16,936 bases of DNA, from positions 1-16,936 of the forward strand of contig CAJVPP010001971.1 of assembly GCA_910592005.1 (NCBI GenBank), written 5' to 3'. The notes beneath the pieces were generated by a model. It made no database searches. It was given only the letters and a program-made list of their open reading frames with translations, and was not told where the DNA came from. Source of the DNA: Funneliformis mosseae (Eukaryota; Glomeromycota; Glomeromycetes; Glomerales; Glomeraceae). Shown here piece by piece: positions 1 to 10,015 of this stretch. Both the position numbers and the translations under genes were made by a program. Position 1 is the first letter of the stretch, and the number at the start of each line of letters is the position of its first letter.

Positions 1-74
1 ATTGTTAATGCAAAAAAATTATAAGTTTTATATTGAGTGAAAAAGTGTGCGGATACTTTTGTCCACCCTCTGTA
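1..74 (-). mobile_element. Terminus of a Tc1/mariner-type DNA transposon, truncated by the window edge
   Basis: Read on the minus strand from position 74, the sequence begins TA, then CAGAGGGTGGACAAAAGTAT, and continues to a GCACAC core at about 41-53. This is the style of terminal inverted repeat seen in Tc1/mariner elements, which insert at TA. The terminus occupies about 37-72 and TA is at 73-74. The rest of the element would lie to the left, outside the window, so I cannot see a transposase or the partner repeat. The junction falls inside a transposase relic (75-742) whose reading frame is coherent right up to the TA, which supports a real insertion boundary. Family assignment rests on recognising the repeat style and is an inference. 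Confidence 0.6.
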
Positions 75-742
75 GTTGAATAAGGTAGATCAAATGTAAC
101 TGGTATTTCATCCATATTGCTAATATATCTTAATAGATAATTATGTTAGATTCGTCTATATAAAATAAAACTTAAGAAATTTTGCTATTTTATTAAAAGA
201 TCATCAGAAAGATGTTGTACAACATACGTTTTTCTTCTTGTAACAAGATTATATCTTTTCATTAACCCCTCTAACTATGCTTCAGAAAATTTAATTGAGT
301 AATAATTGGATATAGATCTACTCATTTTTTTTTTTTTTTTTTTACGATGTAGCACTGCTAATAACTTTATTAAATTTATGCAAACCATTTTTTTCCTTAG
401 CAATTATTTTGACTCTTCTAATTAACATATTTTATGTAACAGCTTTTGCATCCTTGTATAAATCAGATACTCATAGAAAAAGATTTTTTTCAAATTCTAA
501 AAGTATTACACTTTTACCTTTATGTAACTTTTGTATATGTGATGCTACACTTTCAAGTTGAGACTTTTGGTTCATCCAATAACAGATTTGTTTTATTTCT
601 ATATTAAACTTTCTTGCTGCTAAACGTTTACTTCCACATTGTTCAACATGACTTATTATAAGTAACTTTTCATAAGCATATCACTGTTTTTTTTTTTTTA
701 TTGTTACCTATGCTTTTTGTTTTTACCTTTATGAACAACCAT
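75..742 (-). pseudogene. Decayed pogo-like (CENP-B/psq HTH, DDE) transposase relic
   Basis: Conceptual translation of the minus strand gives an N-terminal helix-turn-helix segment (about 690-560) containing EQCGSKRLAARKFNIE and ICYWMNQKSQLE. A linker with KLHKGKSV follows, then an RRVKIIAKEKNG segment. Near the left end is SNMDEIPVTFDLPYSTT (about 75-125). These match the order in pogo/JRK-type transposases: psq-type DNA-binding domain, CENP-B-type domain, then the first catalytic Asp in a NMDE motif. Several in-frame stops, frame changes and a poly-A tract at about 323-343 break it, so it cannot encode a working protein. The rest of the catalytic domain is missing, cut off by the element at 1-74. 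A putative ATG lies at 740-742. It is presumably an old copy of an element that is abundant in this genome. Confidence 0.72.
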
Positions 743-3700
743 ATTACTATACTTAAAAAAGCATAGATAAATAAAACAAAGAAACAAAAACAAATTTATG
801 AATTTAAGTTTTGTACAAAGGGGTAAGAACATGATTTTAATCTAAAAAATGATGATCTATGATTTTTGTATTCTTTTAATCCAAGTCACATTTTAGATCA
901 TTAATATTTTTTAATTTATATTTAACTGATTATAAATATAGTAAATTAAAATAAATTTCTGTGTATCCCCCTTTTTTATTTAAAGTATCCTCTATAGTAT
1001 AGTACCCTTTAAAATTCTTAAATTTGTATGATACTCAGATACTATAGTTCACCATTTACAGTAATCTTTATCATTAAATTTTATGTGATTTATTATAATA
1101 ATTAAATATTACTAATCAGATAAAAGATTATTAAATTTAATAAAAAAATTAAATTAAATTAAGTTTTTTTCAAAATTATTAATAATATACAGTCATTCTT
1201 CTTTATAGTCATATCTTTTAAGACTAAAAATAAAAAGTATATTTATAATACAAAGTGATTATATAGAGTGATTTCTATATATTATTACTAAGAGTTAGTT
1301 TTGAAAGAATGTAACTATAAAAATACTATGATTATAAAGGGTTTTTTATATAACATTAATAGATATTGATTTTATAAAATGTATGCTTATAATGAGGGAT
1401 TTATATTATGTAATTATATATAGTGTGATTATAAAGGGAAATAATTATATATTTTATTTATTACCATTATTATCTTTAAATTCATATTTTTATGTAAAAT
1501 TTTATTTAAAAAAATTTTATTATTTAAATTTATATAAATTTAATTAATTAATACAAAATAATATCATAAAAATATTTATAATAAATTTATATAATTAATT
1601 TTCATATTTGAAATTAAAATCATATAATCTAACTATTTGAATTTTTATTTTTAAAAGAAAAAATTTTAAAATTTTATTTAGAATTTTACTTTTTTATAAT
1701 TTAACTATTTGATCAAAAATTTCATAATAAAAGATATATTACATATTAATATAATAAATTATTATTTATTTTTAATCATTTATAAAGATATAATCTTAAT
1801 ATTCATTAAAAAATTTTTTTTTTAATATGAAAAAATTATTGACTAAATTAGATGATTAATATATATATATTATTTTTTTATATAATCATTTACTTATAAA
1901 TCAAATTTATAAAAAATGTTAATTATATATTTTTCTTTTTTAACTACACTTCTAAATAATTTTTATGCTTTTAAAGTAATTTACTTATAAAGGATAAAAT
2001 TAAAATCTATAAAGCAATATTGATTAAGGTAATTATGTTTTAAATGACTTTTTTTATAACTGTACTTCTGAATAAAATTAAATTTGTAATAAATTTATAA
2101 ATTAATAAAAGAAAAAATTAAAACATGTCAAAATAACTTTTTTTTGAACTCTTAAATAAACTTCTTTAAAAAATATTATTTATAATTATACATATTTTCA
2201 AAGAATTGAAAGTTCTTTATAAATTATATATCTATCCTATTTTTTACAAAATGATGATAAAAGATTTTTTATAAACTTATAACTAAAAAACTATCTTTTA
2301 AATGTAATATTATTATTTTAAATTTTGTAATAATAGAATATATTAAAATTAAAGAAATACTAACTACAATTACAATTCAAATCAGCTTTATTTATAATAT
2401 TATAGAACTTATGATAAGTTTAGAAATATATATATAATTTTAACTTAAAATTGATAATAATATAATTTTTATTCAATAGTATAGAAAATGGCATTATAGT
2501 TTTAATACAAAATGCATATCAAAACAAGCTATACTTATTAACCATTTCATAATTAAATAAATTAAATCATAAATAAAAATTATAAAATAATTTTGTTAAA
2601 TGAATTTACCATTATAATAAAAAATATTTACTTAATTGTATACTAATACATAAAAGCAATTTATCAATAATTTAATTGAAATAATTTAATATATTAATAT
2701 ATATAATCACTAAAAATTTGAAAAAAAATAATTATCATATATTTAATCTTTTTTTTAAATTTTTAGCTATATAAATTCAAAATCATATAAAATATTATGA
2801 AAATATTTTGATGTTAATGAATTAAATTTATATTACTAAACTTTTACTCTATATGTTATATTATCATAAATATTAATGGTGAATTTTAATTAGCTTTATG
2901 ATACATTTAACAATTTTATTATTATCATTTTAAATTATGTTAGATTTTTATGATATTAATATAATATTATTACTGTAAATCATGCATTAAAAATTTTATA
3001 TGTCCTATTGATCAGATCATAATAATCAAAGTTTATAAGCAAAATATTTAGACTATAACTGTAAATAAGGCAAAATATTAAATTTTGAATAATCACTTAT
3101 TAATTATTAATGTAAAAGTAGTTAATATTAAAGAATATTTACCAATTGATTATATGTAAATAAAAATCAAATTATTATTAAAAATATTAATATAAGCTAA
3201 TGAAATAATTCATATATAAAATAAAATATATTATATTTAAGATTTAATACATATATTTTTTTAAAAATTAGAGCGTATTAATTTAATTCTGAAAATAATG
3301 CTTTTAACATGATTTTAATATAAAAATCAATGATAAGCTAAGAAAATGATATTTTACAAGAAAATAAATAGATTGTTAATGAATTATAGACTGATTCACC
3401 TTATTATTATATATAAATAATACAAATAAACTATTTACATATTTATGATCTGCTTCTTTTAAAAGCTAAATTATAAGTATTCTAAAAATCTATCAAATGT
3501 TAACAAATATAAAAGATTCACTATTACTATTAGCTTACATGAAAATGAAATTTCAGTATTACACATATATAATAAAACAAATTTATCAGATTGTAATCAA
3601 AATAATCAAAATAAAATGATATATCATTTATAATAATAATGTATCTAAAGAAATTGAAAAATTAATAATAATTTAAATGCAGATAATTCTTTCTTTATTA

Positions 3701-4300
3701 ATTTGTTTCAAAATAAATTATATTAAACTTAATATTATTAACCAATCTTTAGATATCATATTAATTTTAAATAATAATAATAGTAGCAAGTATTTAAAAA
3801 CTATATTATAAAAAAATATTTTAACTTTTTATACTAAATTATAAATTATATTTAATTTAGATTATTAATAATTATTAAAAAAATTTTGATTTTAAAGCTT
3901 TATTAATTAATGTAATTACATGATGTATATTATTTTAAATCTTTTGAATAAAAGTTTAAACAAATTCAACTAAATTAAATATGCAATATATCTAATCTAA
4001 TAAAACTAATCATATTATTTGCATATTTCACAAAAAGTAAAAATTCTAAATATCAATTTATTAAACAAAAAGGAAAATGGTAAAAAGAAAATCATAATAA
4101 TACATCATTAATTAGCATTTGCATAATTACATTTAGAAGAATTAAAAAATCAAAGAAAAAGCAAAATAAAAAAAAAATAAATATTCAATCAAAATTAATT
4201 ATATTTATTTTCTTTATCTAATTTCTTTTTATAATTATAATATAATATTAATAAATACTATTACAAAAAACATTTCAAATATAAGCCACTTTTACAAAAA
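743..4300. other. Extremely AT-rich gene desert
   Basis: About 3.5 kb of very AT-rich sequence in which all six frames are dense with stops and no reading frame resembles a known protein. It holds short A/T homopolymers and AT dinucleotide runs. A loose set of related motifs of the type GATTATAAAGGG lies at about 1255-1440. I see no RNA gene. It is best read as old, decayed intergenic or transposon-derived DNA. Confidence 0.7.
1250..1440. repeat. Loose cluster of GATTATAAAGGG-like motifs
   Basis: Four related motifs, each followed by an AT-rich stretch, occur near 1255 (GTGATTATATAGAGTGA), 1329 (ATGATTATAAAGGG), 1385 (TGCTTATAATGAGGG) and 1423 (GTGATTATAAAGGG). Spacing is irregular (about 40-75 bp), so this is either a decayed tandem repeat or a fragment of a repetitive element. 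In sequence this poor in G+C, chance similarity is a real possibility. Confidence 0.3.
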
Positions 4301-4315
4301 TCAGATGACACACTT

Positions 4316-4486
4316 CGGAAAATTTAACGACCGCAGTAACCAAATCTACTATCTTTATATCCAATAAAATTTTTTGTGTTCTAATTTGTTATAATGCTAA
4401 AATACAACAAAAAAGAAAACGACGACATAGTATTTACCATTGTTTCGTTTTGTTCAGTTTATGAGCCTTTACTGCGGAAAATTTAA
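4316..4486. promoter_or_regulatory. Candidate upstream regulatory region with paired motifs
   Basis: Base composition rises here, ahead of the first gene. A 12-base direct repeat CGGAAAATTTAA occurs exactly at 4316-4327 and 4475-4486. A 9-base inverted repeat pairs CCGCAGTAA (4331-4339) with TTACTGCGG (4469-4477). The two repeats are interlocked: the second CGG is shared by both. The region lies 140-300 bp upstream of the proposed start codon at 4622, where fungal activator sites or a core promoter would be expected. No binding factor can be named, and the regulatory role is inferred. Confidence 0.35.
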
Positions 4487-4621
4487 ACACAAGTAGTTTC
4501 GGATAAATACGAAATAACTATTAAATTAAAATGCAAAATATATCTCACATAAATATAAATTCAGAGCACTTTCATTATTGACACGAACATTCCGTAACAA
4601 TAAATAAATATATATTTATAT

Positions 4622-5966
4622 ATGTGTCAAATGCCGCGTCCTTCAAGAACAATTATTAAAAAAAGTGTATTACAATTTACACAAGAGGGTAAATACAAAT
4701 TCAATTTTTGAGAAACATAAAATGTTTTTAAAATTTTAATGGTATAATTTTTATTTAAAAATTATAGAGAGGGACTTGGGAAAAAAAACAGAAGTTAAAA
4801 AAACTTCAAAAAACACAAGTCGTATAAATGATGATAAGCCAATCTTTAAATTAAAACTGCCAAAGGAATTAGTAAAAGACCTTGGAAAATCTTCGGAAGG
4901 ATTACTGAATATTTATTCTCCAATTCAATCCTCAATCAGACCTACTATTGAAATTTTATCTTCCGATGATGAATATTTAACATATGACGATCATTCATCA
5001 CCTACAGAAATGGGACGTAAAAGATCTCCATCTCCTATTAGAACTTTGTCATCAATGGAAGACAATGGAGAAATTAGCTCGTTAGTAATATCACGGAACC
5101 TGTCTCAAGGGAATACTCAGAAAGATAAAAAAGAGAGTAGTGATGATGAATTTGGGTTTGCGAAAGCTGAAAAAAAGATAATGAAAAAAAATGGTACCAA
5201 TAATCAAAAAATTTCGAATAATTACGAAAAATCTGATCAAGTTATCATAATTGAAAACGAGAACTTTCAAAGCCATATAATCAAAAGCATTTCACTTATT
5301 AAAGAAACTGATGGTCAAAATTATAGTGACACTGATGATTATGATGACTTTCTTCTGGAACCCGGAATTGAAAATCAAAATGAGGCTCAACGAAAACAGA
5401 ATAACGAAGAATCTAATATTGACAATGTCGATAAAAATCATAGTCAACCGAACCTTGATGAGGATCATCTTTCAGCAGAAAATGATAAAATATCTGTGAA
5501 CCTTTCATCTATAAAAATTCAAAAACCGCCTACAAATATTACAAAAACTGTTGATTTAATAGCTTCCATTTTACCACCTCGCCGTCGCATCAAACGTGTG
5601 TTTAAAAGGAATTTCTAATTGTAATGATTCATTTAATTTCACACAATTATTATTAAGTGACACGCTTTCCTTGAATATTTGTAGGCGATAATGAAAAAGT
5701 ATTAGATCATAAAAAAAAAGAACCTTCGCAAACAATACGAAAAAGAAAAATACACAGTGAATATAAAACTAGAAAGGTTAAGAAAGAAACTCACAGTCTG
5801 GAATCGATTGATGATGATAATGTAAGTGAAAATTCTTTTTTTTTTATAAAAAAAAAAAATTAACGAAAAACTTACATTAATGGTATCCAAGAAGGAAAAA
5901 GAAGCTCGCGCAATACGTATCCTACACTTTGAAGAGATCGATAAGGTTGTATTGCCAATCGAGTAA
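4622..5966 (+). CDS. Unrecognised charged, probably nuclear protein (four exons, 368 residues)
   Basis: My gene model joins 4622-4688, 4768-5595, 5685-5821 and 5892-5966; phases agree at every junction and the product is 368 residues. Introns are 79, 89 and 70 nt; the first and third have GTAAAT and GTAAGT donors, the second a weak GTGTGT. A second ATG at 4631 (MPRPSRTIIKK) is an equally possible start. Visible features are Ser/Asp/Glu clusters of casein-kinase-2 type (SSDDE at about 83-87; another near 146-151), a low-complexity Asn/Asp/Glu middle, and basic patches that look like nuclear localisation signals (PPRRRIKR at 292-299; RKRK at 317-320; KTRKVKK at 326-332). The protein ends in a compact, probably structured segment, ARAIRILHFEEIDKVVLPIE. 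I see no membrane segment or enzyme motif. I do not recognise the family; a chromatin or nuclear scaffold role is only a guess. It is convergent with the RRM gene downstream. Both the second donor and the 3' end are uncertain. Confidence 0.7.
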
Positions 5967-6801
5967 GTTGCCACTAATCAACCCCAAGAACTTCACTTGG
6001 AAAAGGTGATGAATTCCTTTCATTGTCGCGGAAAAACGAGATTGAAACATAGAATAGGATAATGGAAGTTATATGTATTTTAAGTGAAAACAAAAAAAAA
6101 ATTAGTTAATTATAGACGAAGGCGTTTATATGTTTGGGCAAAATAATTAACAAAGGCTATCCGGCGATTAATCAAAAAATAGAATAATTCGATCAAAAAC
6201 TTTGTGCAATAAATTAAACTGTACGTATAATAAATAATGATGATAATATAATAATGATAAAAACTTTGAACAAAACTGCGTTTGAAACTGTTTAAAAAAC
6301 TTGTATATGATGTTTGAAATGAATAACTTTGGGCATATAGCAAAATGATTTAAATCTCAAATTAGAAAACCTCAAAAAAAAAAAAAAAAAAAAAAGGAAA
6401 GGAAAAAAAAAAGAAAAAAGAGGCATGATTAATTAAAAAATATCAAATTATAAATAATTAATAAAAGAAGAATATATTAATGCTATTATTTTTATAATAT
6501 TTTCTCGTAAAGGATTTTTTTTTTTCTTTTGTAGTTTTTGAAAATTTTTTTTTATAGGTAATAATAATTAATGCAAATCTATGACATGAGGCTTTTATGA
6601 ATGAAAAAAGAAAAAAAAGTGTTTTTTTTTAAAAAAAAAAAAGCAAAAAAAAAAAAAAAGCCAAGATAAAAATAACCAAATAATACAATATATTTTCTTT
6701 TTTTTTTTTCTTGGAAAAAAAAAAAAAAGGAAAAAAAGGAAAGGTTAATTAATCAACAGGGAAGGGAAAAAGTATATATACCGAAAACGAAAAGCTTACA
6801 C

Positions 6802-6845
<44 letters not shown>

Positions 6846-7584
6846 GAAAAAAAGAGGGGAAAGCTTTATAATTAGATACAAGAAAAACGAAATCAAATAT
6901 ATAAGGAAAAAATTTGGAATGATCAAAATAATTATAAAATTTAGTAAATAAAGTGATCAAAGAAATGAAATGTTAATGATCAAATAACACTAAGTTTGAT
7001 CACCCCCCTAAATGAAGAAAAAATGAAAGGGAGTAGGAAAAAAATAAAAATTAATATCTATATATGATTACTTAAGGACTATAAAAAGAAAAGCAGTCCA
7101 ACCAATTTTTAAGAAAAAAAATTAAATCCCACACCCCATTATTGTTACTTGAAATATAAGATCACCCAAACAACCCAAAATAGACCAATGGTTCATGATA
7201 AGAAAAAAAAATAATTTTTTTTAAAAAAAAAAAAAAAAAAAAAAACCAACAAATCATATGATTATATAAAGAAAAATAGAACATAAATTTTTTTTAATAA
7301 AGAAGTTTCCAAAGACTGAATAACAAAGGGAGAGGGATATATATATAAGGCAAGAAAAGCGAAATTTTTGAATAAAAAGTATAATAGCTACAAGAAAGAA
7401 AAAGGATGAGATCAAAAAAAGGACACCCTCAAACCATAGAATCACCCAAATTTTTCTTATACAACATTCAATATCTAGCCAAAATACTAAGTAATTGAAT
7501 AATTGAATAACTAAAGGAAAAGAAAGAAATATTTGATATTCCTCAAATGCAATGCATTTAAAGGTTCTTACTAACCACTGTCCA
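5967..7584. other. Convergent intergenic region and 3' UTRs, rich in homopolymer tracts
   Basis: This 1.6 kb separates two genes that converge, so it must hold both 3' UTRs. The plus strand is strikingly purine-rich, with many A tracts of 10 or more bases at about 6374-6395, 6618-6659, 6715-6728, 6805-6840 and 7225-7244. The longest is 36 uninterrupted A's. On the transcript of the RRM gene these become U tracts. Reading frames here and across the RRM gene's 3' end are out of frame or low-complexity, and I support none as a gene. I could not place poly(A) sites with confidence. Confidence 0.6.
6805..6840. repeat. 36-base poly(A) tract (poly(T) on the minus strand)
   Basis: An unbroken run of 36 A residues, followed directly by TTT. 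It lies about 745 bp past the stop codon of the minus-strand RRM gene. It may be a slippage-expanded homopolymer or the tail of a retroposed RNA. I see no recognisable retroposon body upstream of it and no target-site duplication. Its exact length is prone to sequencing and assembly error. Confidence 0.85.
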
Positions 7585-9477
7585 TTATTCATCGACTTCA
7601 TCCCCAACTTCTTCATCAACAATATCGATATTTCCAGTTTCTGAATCACCAGCATGAAGTACTCTTGCATCGGACTCGCCATTATTACGACCCTTGGTCT
7701 TTCCACCTGTACCATTACTTGAGCTAGCAGAAGAACCTCGCGGAGGATTACCACAACGATCTTTTCCATAATTGATACGGAATTTTTTATATTCTTCTTT
7801 CATCTTGATATTTTCGATGGCCTTCATAGCAGATGTGATCGAAGTAAAGTTGACAAATCCACAATTCTTCTCCTTAAGGATATTGACAAGTTCAATATCA
7901 CCGTATTCGGAAAAGTCTCTCTTAAGTTTCTCTTCACTAATATTATCATCTATTTGTCCCACATAAACATTACGAGAGGCGCTTTGAGTATTAACGGCCA
8001 ACTGGATATATCCTGGTAAAGGTCCTGGATTTTTTCCCCAACCAATCTTAAGGCGACGATTTTTTACCATAACGCCTGTTTGTTGAGCCAGATACATAAA
8101 GCTATTTGCAGCACTAGGATCAATAAAAGTGATAAAAGCTATGTGCTTTTCCGGTATATAGCGAATTTGTTGGAGAATTCCACCTCGGATAACATTACAA
8201 ATTTCTTCACATGACGTATCCGGATGAATATTACCAAGGTAAATCGTTCGATTGCCAATGGTTGAACCAGAAGTTGCACTACCAGCAGCAGATGAAGCGG
8301 AAGAGAATAATGGACTAGTTGGACTTCTTAGTTCAGTACCATTATCAAGATGACTTGTGGCGGCGACGACCGCATTTTGATATGGATCAAAACCGAATCC
8401 CATAGCGGCATTACCGAAACTTTGAAAATTAAGAGCTCCGGTTGGGAATCCAGCATATTGAGCGGTCGTGCCATTTCCTAAATTGGGTCTCTGGGAACAT
8501 CGATCCTTTCCATAGTTTACTTTTTTATTTGTATATTTGGGTTCGGTTGGTAAGCTTTGTACAGCCTTCATGGCACTAGAAATAGTAAAAAAGTGAACAA
8601 AACCAATGTTCTTTTCTCTAACAATCTTAACAGTATCAATATTGCCATATTTTGACAAATCTTCACGTAAAGTACTTTCTGTTATAGTTTCATCTAAATT
8701 ACCCAAATAAACATTACGTGTAGCATTTTGAGTAGAAACTGCAACTTGAACATTAACGGGTACCGGAGAAGCTTTACCCCATCCGACCTTCAATTCTTGT
8801 CCTTGGATAAGGATTTTACGAGTTGAAGCATCTTGATAAAATGCCATAGCCGCAGAGCCATCCATAAACGAAATAAAAGCACAACTTTTATCAGCAAGTA
8901 CACGGACCGATTCTATTGGACCGACTCTAACTTGATTGAGGATTTCATCAACTGGTACGTCTGGAGGAAGATTTCCGAGATAAACGGTTCGACCAGTTGC
9001 GTTTGTAGAGGGAGAAGCGACGGCGGTCTGTTGGTAAGAAGTTGGAAACTGTGCGGCAGAAAAAGCCCCAGAGAATTGAGGAACCATGCTGCTGACACTA
9101 GGAGTATATTGATTCATAGAGGTAGCGTATTGTGAGGCTTGGTGGTACCCGCTCATGCCAAAGTGGCCGGCAGTATGACCTGGATGATGGTGAAAACCAG
9201 CCGCACCTTGAGAGTATGTAGGGTTACCCATCATCATTGCTGATGGACCAACAGGAGGAAAATGACTATATAAATCACTATTTGAGGAACCTTGTGCAAG
9301 GTCGCTTCTCATACCTCCACCCATAGAATAATTATTACCGCTATAAGCGCTTTGTCCAAAACGTGGTTTTTTCTGGTTATTATCGTGACTTTGATTTCCG
9401 TAATCGTTAGGGCGTTTCATGTTTGATTTATCAGTATAACTTTCAGTCCCAAATTCTTCTGAATGGGAGAACAACAT
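7585..9477 (-). CDS. Four-RRM RNA-binding protein of the Nrd1/Mrn1 type
   Basis: An uninterrupted frame of 630 residues from the first ATG (9475-9477). A second ATG at 9418-9420 (MKRPNDYGN) has a better context, with A at -3, and gives 611 residues. The N-terminal ~160 residues are low-complexity, rich in Gly, Ser, Gln, Tyr and His. Four RRMs follow at about 163-235, 254-325, 410-482 and 502-574, with RNP1-like motifs CAFISFMD, IGFVHFFT, IAFITFID and CGFVNFTS. RRM1-2 and RRM3-4 are clearly a duplicated pair: both end in NYGKDRC and share GWGK, RNVY and SAMKA. The tail is acidic. This layout matches fission yeast Nrd1 and budding yeast Mrn1, RNA-binding proteins known to act post-transcriptionally in differentiation and stress; the same role here is inferred from family. 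The linker has Ser-Pro sites (RSPTSP) that could be MAP-kinase targets. A TTTAACAG just upstream of the first ATG could be a 5' UTR intron acceptor. Confidence 0.9.
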   Translation of the reverse strand: MLFSHSEEFGTESYTDKSNMKRPNDYGNQSHDNNQKKPRFGQSAYSGNNYSMGGGMRSDLAQGSSNSDLYSHFPPVGPSAMMMGNPTYSQGAAGFHHHPGHTAGHFGMSGYHQASQYATSMNQYTPSVSSMVPQFSGAFSAAQFPTSYQQTAVASPSTNATGRTVYLGNLPPDVPVDEILNQVRVGPIESVRVLADKSCAFISFMDGSAAMAFYQDASTRKILIQGQELKVGWGKASPVPVNVQVAVSTQNATRNVYLGNLDETITESTLREDLSKYGNIDTVKIVREKNIGFVHFFTISSAMKAVQSLPTEPKYTNKKVNYGKDRCSQRPNLGNGTTAQYAGFPTGALNFQSFGNAAMGFGFDPYQNAVVAATSHLDNGTELRSPTSPLFSSASSAAGSATSGSTIGNRTIYLGNIHPDTSCEEICNVIRGGILQQIRYIPEKHIAFITFIDPSAANSFMYLAQQTGVMVKNRRLKIGWGKNPGPLPGYIQLAVNTQSASRNVYVGQIDDNISEEKLKRDFSEYGDIELVNILKEKNCGFVNFTSITSAMKAIENIKMKEEYKKFRINYGKDRCGNPPRGSSASSSNGTGGKTKGRNNGESDARVLHAGDSETGNIDIVDEEVGDEVDE

Positions 9478-10015
9478 AAACACAAGTAATTGCTGTTAAA
9501 GGTCGTATTGGAATAAAAAAAAAGAAAAAAAAAAAAAAAGAGACCGTCAATAAAATTGAGCTCGTATCTTCGAACTCTAATAAAATGGATAACCCCTAAT
9601 ATAAAGTTTCTTTTAATGAACTAAGAAACGTTTGGGGATTCTTTTTTTCGAAAAAAAAAAAAAAAAAAATTTGATGAATATGTGATCAAATCTGAAAGCC
9701 AGACGCAAATCTCAAAAGCCCCTAAAAATTTTTGTACATGTACTCCGTCATCAAAAAATTTTTCCCCGCAGAATTTAATCAATCATATCAGATGACTTAA
9801 CACAAATATATATATGTCCAAATTTATCCATTTTCGCGATTTTATCTTCCAAAAAGAAAGTTAACTTTTGATTGGAATTTCAATGAACATCCATACCATT
9901 ACGTTACTATAACATTATAAAAATTAAGACGGATAAATATTAAATTAAAATTTTTTATTAAAAGATAAAATATTATTTATACGCCAAAATATAAATTATT
10001 TTCGAATGTTTATTC
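9478..10015 (-). promoter_or_regulatory. 5' leader and promoter region of the RRM gene, plus 3' UTR of the synthetase gene
   Basis: About 540 bp between two genes on the same strand. Nearest the RRM gene, the transcribed strand has long pyrimidine tracts (plus-strand A runs at about 9517-9539 and 9651-9669), typical of fungal promoters or leaders. A perfect palindrome GTACATGTAC lies at 9734-9743. AATAAA-like signals on the minus strand shortly after the synthetase stop (about 10008-10013 and 9953-9965) are candidate polyadenylation signals for that gene. No TATA box or start site could be assigned. Confidence 0.45.

Noticed and set aside
5091..5276. Open frame on the minus strand inside gene 1
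   Set aside because: Antisense shadow of the charged coding exon; the product is low-complexity and has no support.
5702..5974. 90-codon minus-strand frame
   Set aside because: Lies antisense to the third and fourth exons and the intron of gene 1, which have good splice sites and a coherent frame; its Phe-rich product reflects poly(A/T).
6110..6343. 77-codon minus-strand frame in the intergenic region
   Set aside because: Tyr/Phe/Ile-rich low-complexity translation, with no homology recognised and no splice or start context.
7254..7769. 171-codon open frame on the minus strand overlapping the 3' end of the RRM gene
   Set aside because: It is out of frame with the RRM gene, its first third is a shadow of real coding sequence, and the rest is Phe/Ile/Leu-rich translation of AT-rich 3' UTR.
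8833..9135. 100-codon plus-strand frame
   Set aside because: Antisense to the first RRM and the N-terminal region of the RRM protein; a shadow of real codons.
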